From Lepus europaeus (taxonomy: Eukaryota; Chordata; Mammalia; Lagomorpha; Leporidae), in the NCBI RefSeq assembly GCF_033115175.1, contig NC_084827.1:124031701-124095700 (forward strand): a stretch of 64,000 bases of DNA. The letters run 5' to 3'. Position numbers and translations under genes: made by a program. The notes below the pieces were generated by a model. It saw only the letters and a program-made list of their open reading frames with translations. It did not search any database and was not told the origin of the DNA. Below, piece by piece: positions 56,485 through 64,000 of the stretch (its first letter is position 1; each line of letters starts with the position of its first letter).

Positions 56485-59398
56485 TTTATTTTTAACTTTT
56501 ATTTAGTAAATATAAATTTCCTAAGTACAGTTTATGGATTACAATGCCCCCCCCCATAACTTCCCTCCCACTCACACCCCTCCCATCTCCCGCTCCCTCT
56601 CCCATTCCATTCACATCAAGATTCATTTTCAATTATCTTTATATACAGAAGATCGATTTAGTATATATTAAGTAAAGATCTCATCAGTTTGCACCCACAC
56701 AGAAACACAAAGTGTAAAATACTGTTTCAGTATTAGTTATAGCATGAATTCACACTGAACAACACATTAAGGACAGAGATCCTACATGAGGAGTAAGTAC
56801 ACAGTGACTCCTGTTGTTGACTTAACAATTTGACACTCTTTTTGTTTATGGCGTCAGTAATCTTCCTAGGCTCTAGTCATGAGTTGCCAAGGCTCTGGAA
56901 GCCTTTTAAGTTCGCCGACTTTGATCTTATTCAGACAGGGTCATAGTCAAAGTGGATGTTCTCTCCTCCCTTCAGAGAAAGATACCTCCTTCTTTGATGG
57001 CCTGTTCTTTAAACTGGGATCTCACTCACAGAGATCTTTCATTTAGGTCATTTATTATTTATTTGTTTATTTATTTTGCCAGAGTGTCTTGGCTTTCCTT
57101 GCCTTAAAATACTCTCATGGGCTCTTGAGCCAGATCCGAATGCCTTAAGGGCTGATTCTGAGGCCAGAGTGCTGTTTAGGACATCTGCCATTCTATGAGA
57201 CTGCTGTGTATCCCGCTTCCCATGTTGGATCGTTCTCTTCCTTTTTGATTCTCTCAGTTAGTATTAGCAGAAACTAGTCTTGTGTGACCCCTATGACTCT
57301 TAGACCTATCAGTGTGATCAATTGTGAACTGAAACTGATCACTTGGACTAGTGAGATGGCATTGGTACATGCCACCTTGATGGGATTGTATTGGAATCCC
57401 CTGGCACATTTCTAACTCTACCATTTGGGGCAAGTCAGCTTGAGCATGTGCCGAACTATACATCTCTTCCCTCTCTTATTCCCACTCTTATATTTAATAG
57501 GTATCACTTTTCAGTTAAATTTAAACACCTAAGAAAAACTATGTGTTAATTACAGAGTTCAACCAATAGTACTAGAACAAAAAAAAAAAATACTAAAAGG
57601 GATAAAGTATTACACTGTACATCAACAGTCAGGACAAGGGCTGATCAAGTCACTGTTTCTCATAGTGTCCATTTCACTTCAACAGGTTTCCCCTTTGGTG
57701 CTCAGTTAGTTGTCACCAATCAGGGAGAACATATGATATTTGTCCCTTTGGGACTGGCTTAATTCACTGAGCATAATGTTTTCCAGATTCCTCCATCTTG
57801 TTGCAAATGACCAGATTTCATTGTTTTTGACTGCTGTATAGTATTCTATAGAGTACATGTCCCATAATTTCTTTATCCAGTCTACTGTTGATGGGCATTT
57901 GGGTTGGTTCCAGGTCTTAGCTATTGTGAATTGAGCTGCAATAAACATTAATGTGCAGATGGCTTTTTTGTTTGCCAATTTAATTTCCTTTGGGTAAATT
58001 CCAAGGAGTGGGATGGCTGGGTTGAATGGTAGGGTTATATTCAGGTTTCTGAGGAATCTCCAGACTGACTTCCATAGTGGCTTAAGCAGTTTGCATTCCC
58101 ACCAACAGTGGGTTAGTGTCCCCTTTTCCCCACATCCTCTCCAGCATCTGTTGTTGGTAGATTTCTGAATGTGAGCCATTCTCACTGGGGTGAGGTGAAA
58201 CCTCATTGTGGTTTTGATTTGCATTTCCCTGATGGCTAGTGATCTTGAACATTTTTTCATGTGTCTGTTGGCCATTTGGATTTCCTCTTTCATAAAATGT
58301 CTATTGAGGTCCTTGGCCCATCTCTTAAGTGGGTTGTTTGTTTTGATGTTGTGGAGTTTCTTGATTTCTTTGTAGATTCTGGTTATCAACCCTTTATCTG
58401 TAGCATAGTTTGCAAATATTTTTTCCCATTCTGTTGGTTGCCCCTTCACTTTCCTGACTGTTTCTTTTGCAGTACAGAAACTTCTCAATTTGATGCAATC
58501 CCAAATGTTAATTTTGGCTTTGACTGCCTGTGCTTCTGGGGTCTTTTCCAAGGAGTCTTTACCGGTTCCCATATCTTGCAGGGTTTCTCCAATGCTCTCT
58601 AGTAATTTGATGGTGTCGGGTCATAGATTTAAGTCTTTAATCCATGTTGAGTGGATTTTTGTGTAAGGTGAAAAGTAGGGATCTTGCTTCATGCTTCTGC
58701 ACGTGGAAATCCAATTTTCCCAGCACTATTTATTGAATAGACTGTCCTTACTCCAGGGATTGGTTTTGGATCCTTGATGAAATATAAGTTGGCTGTAGAT
58801 GTTTGGATTGATTTCTGGTGTTTCTATTCTGTTCCATTGGTCTATCCATCTGTTTCTGTACCAGTACCATGCTGTTTTGATTACAACTGCCCTGTTGTAT
58901 GTCCTGAGATATGGTATTGTGATGTCTCCAGCTTTGTTTTGTTGTACAAGATTGCTTTAGCTATTCGAGGTCTCCTGTGTCTCCATATGAATTTCAGCAT
59001 CATTTTTTCCAGATCTGAGACGAATGTTTTCGGTATTTTGATTGGTATTGCATTGAATCTATAAATTGCGTTTGGGAGAATGGACATTTTGATGATATTG
59101 ATTCTTCCAATCCATGAGCATGGACGATTTTTCCATTTGTTGGTATCCTCTTCTATTTCTTTCTTTAAGGTTTTGTAATTTTCATCATAGAGATCTTTAA
59201 CATCCTTGGTTAAGTTTATTCCAAGGTATTTGATTGTTTTTGTAGCTATTGTGAATGGGATTGATCTTCAAAGTTCTTCCTCAGCCGTGGCATTACCTGT
59301 GTATACAAAGGCTGTTGATTTTTGTGCATTGATTTTATATCCTGCTACTTTGCCAAACTCTTCTATGAGTTCCAATAGTTTCTTAGTAGTGCTAATGA
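56485..59398 (-). mobile_element. LINE-1, 5'-truncated, antisense in intron 3
   Basis: Read on the - strand, it begins inside ORF2 near 59398. A segment at 59268-59400 carries the L1 reverse-transcriptase words LLELIEEFGKVAGYKINAQK. ORF2 then continues through frame breaks to 57706, where it stops. The last open part (57706-58572, 288 codons) has the L1 ORF2 C-terminal pattern: a cysteine-rich motif ('[20 protein letters not shown]') and a '[17 protein letters not shown]' block. A 1.2-kb 3' UTR follows to a poly(A) (T-rich at 56475-56505). No ORF1 or promoter is present, so it cannot be autonomous. Confidence 0.92.
57706..58572 (-). pseudogene. L1 ORF2 C-terminal open frame (partial)
   Basis: 288 uninterrupted codons of the L1 ORF2 protein C-terminal region, with the L1 cysteine-rich motif at about residues 143-160. 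The endonuclease and most of the reverse transcriptase domain are absent or frameshifted upstream (58573-59398). The opposite-strand frame at 58261-58602 is its shadow. Confidence 0.9.
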
Positions 59399-59672
59399 AC
59401 TGAGACTGTGAAAAAAGGGAAGGTGGGTGAGAGAACTCATGGAATTCATGTGAGTATTCTCCAGAGAAGCTACAATTCTGTAACCTTGGCAACCCAGTGG
59501 GAGATTTCAGGAGAATTTGAGGCCACACTGAGGGCAGCACAGATTCCCTGTGTGGTCCTTGTTAAAGAGCTTCTGATCTCTGGCTCCTGTGGGTATATCA
59601 TTCGCCAGCTAACTACCTTCAATTCTGCTCAGCTGTGTGGAATTATTTCCCTTCTGAATCAAAAAAAAAAAA

Positions 59673-59727
<55 letters not shown>

Positions 59728-59866
59728 CCTAGCCTAACCTGGGAGTGTCACCTTTGACACACCCTTAACCCTGAAGAACCAAACAGAGCTCTCAGGCCAC
59801 ACCCATCTCATGCCTCAGCAGAGTGTCTCTGATCATCATTTCGGCCACTGATGTATTTTAAAGCAT
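59399..59866. other. Unassigned block at the L1 5' junction with poly(A)-(GA)n core
   Basis: L1 ORF2 similarity ends abruptly near 59398. The next 260 bases ('ctggagaattt'-like, GC-balanced) match nothing I recognise. They end in about 21 A followed by about 22 AG units (59661-59723), then a further 140 bases of unassigned sequence. Words resembling the target site at the L1 3' end (GATATATTATTTT, 56458) recur at 59865 (GATCTATATTATTT), so the block may belong to the same insertion. Confidence 0.4.
59661..59723 (+). repeat. Poly(A) followed by (AG)22 microsatellite
   Basis: Pure A run, then uninterrupted AG dinucleotides to 'agatttacc'. Pure tracts of this length are often length-polymorphic. 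Confidence 0.93.
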
Positions 59867-59941
59867 GATCTATATTATTTATTAGTGTATCTATTTTATA
59901 TTAATTACTGCTGTTAGGAAGGGCCCTAACATGAGAATGTA

Positions 59942-60240
59942 CGGAGGAGTGGGTGTTGTGGAGGAGTGGGTAAAGCTGCTGCCTTTGACTCCAGCATCCC
60001 ATATGGGTGCTGGTTGGAGTCCCACTGCTCTACTTCTGATCCAGCTGCCTGCTAATGGCCTAGGAAAAGCAATGGGTTATAGCTTAAGTGTTTGGACCCT
60101 TGCTACCCACGTGGGAGACCTGGATGCAGCTCCTGGCTCTGGCTATTGTAGCCATCTGGCGAATGAACTAGTGAGTGGAAGATTTCTCTGTGTCTACTTC
60201 TCTCTCTTTCTAACTCTTTCAAATAAATCTTTTAAAAAAT
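59942..60240 (+). mobile_element. CSINE (intron 3, sense)
   Basis: 'ggaggagtgggtgttgtgg' head, 'gctggttggagtcccac' B box, body, 'ttcaaataaatctttt(a)n'. The flanks ATGTACGGA (59937) and ATGTATGGA (60242) are an imperfect duplication. It is one of few SINEs in the gene's own orientation. Confidence 0.88.
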
Positions 60241-60290
60241 TATGTATGGAATAGTGCAGGAAATAAAGGGTATTTAAATTCACTGATACT

Positions 60291-60625
60291 GGCCGGCGCC
60301 GTGGCTTAACAGGCTAATCCTCTGCCTTGCGGCGCCGGCACACTGGGTTCTAGTCCCGGTTAGGGCGCCGGATTCTATCCCGGTTGCCCCTCTTCCAGGC
60401 CAGCTCTCTGCTATGGCCCGGGAGTGCAGTGGAGGATGGTCCAAGTGCTTGGGCCCTGCACCCGCATGGGAGACCAGGAGAAGCACCTGGCTCCTGGCTT
60501 TGGATCAGCAAGATGCGCCGGCCGCAGCGGCCATTGGAGGGTGAACCAACGGCAAAAAGGAAGACCTTTCTCTCTATCTCTCTCCCTCACTATCCACTCT
60601 GCCTGTGCAAAAAAAAAAAAAAAAT
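60291..60625 (+). mobile_element. CSINE, young subfamily, with 12-bp target duplication
   Basis: 'ggccggcgccgtggcttaac' start, full body and short poly(A). Perfect flanks TTCACTGATACT at 60279-60290 and 60626-60637. Nearly identical to the copy at 1634 and the reverse complement of 21604. Confidence 0.94.
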
Positions 60626-60820
60626 TTCACTGATACTTCATAAAAGTACAGTTTTTTAGCAGTCTCACATTGTGGAGATATTCTTTGGATTCTTCTTCCC
60701 TTGTTGTTATACCATATATGACCTTATTAAGTGGACTGTCTGCTTTTGATGGAGCCTTAGAGGCTTGAGATTTTTTTGGAGGGAATAAGTGACATTTCAG
60801 TATTTTAAGAAAATCTCATA

Positions 60821-61110
60821 TTTTTTTAAAAAAAGATGTTTATTTGAAAGTCACAGTTAAAGGCAGAGAGTGAGAAATAGAGTTTCTATCCACTGGTTCA
60901 TTCCCCAGTAGAAGCCGGGAGCCTGGAACTCCATCCGTGTCTCACACACATAATGCAGGAGCCCAAGCAGTTAGACCGTCTTCCACTGCTTTTCCAGGTA
61001 CATTGGCAGGGAGCTGGAATGGAAGTGGAGCAGCCACTTGAACCAGGGCTAAAATGTGATACTGATGTCACAGGCTGCAGCTTAACCTTCTGGGGTACAA
61101 TGCTAGCCCC
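60821..61110 (-). mobile_element. CSINE, older copy (intron 3, antisense)
   Basis: 'aaagatgtttatttgaaagt' to 'ggtacaatgctagcccc', with part of the body deleted. Confidence 0.85.
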
Positions 61111-61766
61111 AGTTCCAGTATTTTTAAATTAAATATTCCCAATACTAATATCAGTATATAAATATTACAAAAATTATTGGTCAGATATATTTAGTATTTT
61201 TTAGTGTCTTTGAAGACTGGTTTATATTTCTCCTTAGCCACAAATTTCATTTAGAACCTTGAAGTAACCACAGATAGACTAGTGGCTACTGTATTGGATG
61301 GAGGGGAGTTGGACTGTTGGTCCTGTATTCTTCTACCTATCCTGGATTGTCTTTTGTTCCCTCTTCCGTTTTTTTAAGGTACATGGACCTCGAGAACTAG
61401 GGGACACTCCAGTTTGTAAAAGAATTAAGGACCCTTTCTGACTCGAGGTAATTAGGTGTCAAAGATCTGGGATGGAAAAAAATACCTAGGACAGAAAAGT
61501 GGGCTTCTTTCCAAAGGATTTTGTATTGAAACAGATATCTGTATGCCCATGAGTCTTAGTTGCTCTTGTCTTAGATAGGGTATTGATACTCTGCTTTGAG
61601 AGTCTCTATTCCTTTTGAGAATAGTGTATCTTAAGCATCACTTTTGTGACAGGAGGAAGTCTATTTCGCTTAATTAGAATTCCTACATGGAAGGAGCTTG
61701 AATTGGACTTAAGTAATATTTTCATTAGTGTTTTAAGTTGAAATGCCATTTACTGTGAGTTTAATT

Positions 61767-62393
61767 TTTTTTTTAAAAGATGTATTTATCAGGGCCCATG
61801 CTGTGGCATAGCAGGTAAAGCTGCCGCCTGCAGTGCTGGCATCCCATATGGGCGCCGGTTCGAGTCCCGGCTGTTCTACTTCCAGTCCACCTCTCTGCTA
61901 TGATCTGGGAAAGCAGTGGAGGATGGCCCAAGTACTTGGGCCCCTACACCCAAGTGGGAGACCTGGAAGAAGCTCCTGGATCCTGGCTTCGGATCAGCAC
62001 AGCCCCAGGTGTTGCGGCCACTTGGGGAGTGAACCAGCGGGTGGAAGATTCTCTCTCTCTGCCTCTACTTCTCTCTCTCTCTCTGTAATGCTGCCTTTCA
62101 AATAAATAAATAAATCTTTAAAAAAGAGAAGGGGGGGGGGTGGGTTCTTCCATCTGCTGGTTCACTCCTCAGATGGCCGAAGCTGTGGCTATCCAAAGCC
62201 AGGAGCGAGCTTCCTCTGAGTCTTCCCATGTGGGTGCAGGGGCCCAAGGACTTGGGCCCTCTTCCACTGCGTTCCCAGGTCATAGCAGATAGCTGGTTCT
62301 GAAACTGAGCAGCTGGGTCTCAAAGCGGCGCCCATATGGGATGCTGTAGTTGCAGGCGGCGGCTTTACCCGTTTTACCACAGTGCCGGCCTCG
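61767..62393 (-). mobile_element. CSINE interrupted by a SINE of opposite orientation
   Basis: The tail (61767-61789, T-run plus 'aaaagatgtatttatc') is separated from the body (62126-62393, 'tcttccatctgctggttcac' to 'accacagtgccggcct') by the + strand SINE at 61790. A run of ten G (62131-62140) marks the right junction. Confidence 0.8.
61790..62125 (+). mobile_element. CSINE (intron 3, sense), nested in an antisense SINE
   Basis: 'cagggcccatgctgtggcat' start, intact 'gccggttcgagtcccgg' B box, full body and 'caaataaataaataaatctt' tail. With the following antisense body it forms an inverted repeat of about 250 bases per arm with almost no loop. Confidence 0.9.
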
Positions 62394-62981
62394 TGTTTGA
62401 ATTTTTATATTAACAACTTTTAAGCAAACATGAGGTAATGTATTTGTGACTTTTTTATCCTGTTATAGATAATCTGGCCAATAGCAGTAGTGATGTTTCA
62501 GACAACTTTTAATGAGGAAATATGTTCCCTGTCTGAACATTTCTAGAAGAATTTTGTAAATATAATTATTTGTGTCTTACTTTCTAAGGACTTTCAGAAG
62601 GCATGATACTGACTTAAGATGTAAAGTTGACAATATCATTACCATTGGACCTTATTTAATACACACTGTAAATGAGATGTGTTCCTGTTTTTTTTGGATT
62701 GTGACTTTATTACTGTAATGTAAGTCAGCTGGTTGCTTTTGAATACTAAATTTGAATATTATAAAATTTCATAAAACAAAATTTGTTGCTCTATATACTG
62801 TAGAACCATTTGGTATTTTCCAAGATTTCTGATTCTAGATTTATACATTTTTATTGCCATTTTCTTATTTCTTAAGTGATGCATTTTGACAAGTGTCACT
62901 TAATTTCAATTCTACATAACCATCTGAATGTAATTTCTAGTGTGTTGTTGAGTATAGTAGATACTGATCTAGGTAATTTTT

Positions 62982-63294
62982 TGGAGGGAGGTAAAGATTT
63001 ATTTATTTGAAAGGCAGAGTTATGAGATGGGGGAGGTGTCTTCCATCTGCTAATTCACTCCCCTAATGGGTACAGTGACCAGGGCTGGGCCAGGCTGAAG
63101 CCAGGAGCCTGGAACTCTGATCCAGGTCTTTCACTTAGGTGCCCCGGGCCCCTTGGGTTGTCTTCCATTGCTTTCCCAGGCACATTAGTGGGGAGCTGGT
63201 TTGGAAGTGGAGTAGCTGGGATTTGAACCAGCCCATATGGATGCTCATGTTGGCAGGTGGCAGCTTAATCCAGTGAGGCACAATGTCAGCTCCT
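62982..63294 (-). mobile_element. CSINE (intron 3, antisense)
   Basis: 'aaagatttatttatttgaaa' to 'aggcacaatgtcagctcc'. The flanks TAGGTAATTT (62970) and TAGGTGATTT (63299) look like a decayed duplication. Confidence 0.87.
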
Positions 63295-63599
63295 GTTTTA
63301 GGTGATTTACGTGTGCTCTCCTGCTTTTCAATGCTCCTAGGAAGATATTATCTTTTGTTGAGAAATTATGTAATTCTTCTTAAGATCCTAGTGAAGGATG
63401 GAAGCTCTTCTTATGCTGCCTGAGAGCTCCCCGTGGCTTCAGGTGTGAAGTGTATTTGAGGTTGAGGTGAGAGAGAAAGAAAGCCTATTTACACTGAAAG
63501 TAATCAATGTAGCCTACTACTTTACTTTTATCTTCACTTTTTATTATACACAATTTGAGATTTGTTGACGTCAAACACTATTTAAGAATGTATAATCTT

Positions 63600-63923
63600 T
63601 TTTTTTTTTTTAAAGATTTATTTATTTAAAAGGCAGAGTTAACAGAGAGAGAGGGAGACACACAGACAGAGAAGTCTTCCCCGTGCTGGTTTAACTCCTC
63701 CAAATGGCTGCAAGGCCGGGGCTGGGCCATCCTGAAGCCAAGAGTTCGTTCTGGGTCTCCCACCTGGGTTCAGGGGCACAAACAATTGGGCTATCCTCCA
63801 ATGCTCTCCCACCCACATTAGCAGGGAGCTGAATTGGAAGTGGAGCAGCTGGACTTGAATTGGCACCCTTGGATGCTGGCTTTGCAGGCAGCGGCTTTAC
63901 CTGCTATGGTATAATGCTGGCCC
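63600..63923 (-). mobile_element. CSINE (intron 3, antisense)
   Basis: T-run, 'aaagatttatttatttaaaa', GA tract, body, ending 'tataatgctggcccc'. TATAATC flanks both sides (63592 and 63927). Confidence 0.89.
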
Positions 63924-64000
63924 CTATATAATCAAATTTTTTAAAATTTAGAACTACTTTAGAATATCACTTCAAATATCCTATCTTTTTGTTGTTGTTG

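Larger units (their letters stand above)
37678..64000 (+). other. UBE2E3: UBE2E3 intron 3 (incomplete, runs off the window)
   Basis: From the GTAAG donor to the end of the window there is no sequence that could encode the next UBE2E3 exon, so the intron exceeds 26 kb. 37678-42168 is SINE-free. After that SINEs are dense. Stretches where I recognise nothing beyond intronic sequence are 37678-38804, 39111-41292, 41641-42168, 42465-42843, 44591-45203, 45771-46576, 47357-48249, 48451-50589, 52496-53528, 53879-54689, 54961-55954, 61111-61766 and 62394-62981. A large intron at this position fits the known long UBE2E3 gene in other mammals. Confidence 0.82.

Noticed and set aside
58261..58602. 113-codon + strand frame
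   Set aside because: Antisense shadow of the L1 ORF2 frame.
59661..59723. Poly(A)-(AG)n read as the tail of a SINE
   Set aside because: The upstream 260 bases do not match the CSINE body or head in either orientation.
1..64000. CRISPR arrays, tRNA/rRNA genes, bacterial defence or mobile systems
   Set aside because: Repeat content and gene structure are mammalian. tRNA-like segments found are the heads of SINEs. No regularly spaced direct repeats were seen.

Overview
The window is nuclear DNA from a lagomorph, most likely rabbit (Oryctolagus cuniculus) or a close relative. The evidence is about forty copies of the tRNA-derived lagomorph SINE C (CSINE) family, many with clear target-site duplications, and two LINE-1 elements with a shared G-rich 3' tail of rabbit type. 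Family names for repeats come from recognition by eye, because no library search was possible.

The only protein-coding gene I can support is the 5' part of UBE2E3, a ubiquitin-conjugating E2 enzyme, on the + strand. A CpG island (about 33640-35050) carries the promoter and probably a non-coding first exon with a strong splice donor after 34542. The first coding exon is 35616-35834 (ATG at 35641) and the second is 37627-37677. Together they encode residues 1-81 and two bases of codon 82: the serine-rich acidic N-terminal extension and the start of the UBC fold. The catalytic-cysteine exons are not in the window, so intron 3 runs from 37678 past the end (more than 26 kb).

Region by region: 1-33600 is intergenic and repeat-rich. 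It holds a degenerate retroviral gag-pro remnant joined to an L1 3' end, SINEs on both strands, MaLR-type LTRs, MIR, L2, MER5-like and short inverted-repeat elements, and several nested insertions. 33600-42170 is SINE-free and contains the promoter, both exons and the start of intron 3. 42170-64000 is intron 3, with many SINEs (mostly antisense to the gene), two MER20 pieces sharing an identical 46-bp block, and a 5'-truncated antisense L1 (56485-59398) with an unexplained block at its 5' junction.

I found no tRNA, rRNA, snRNA, CRISPR or bacterial-type system. The more unusual signals are the retroviral/L1 chimera at the left end, the 46-bp identity between two MER20 fragments, a three-level nest of transposons, paired short inverted-repeat elements, and the strand bias of SINEs inside the gene.
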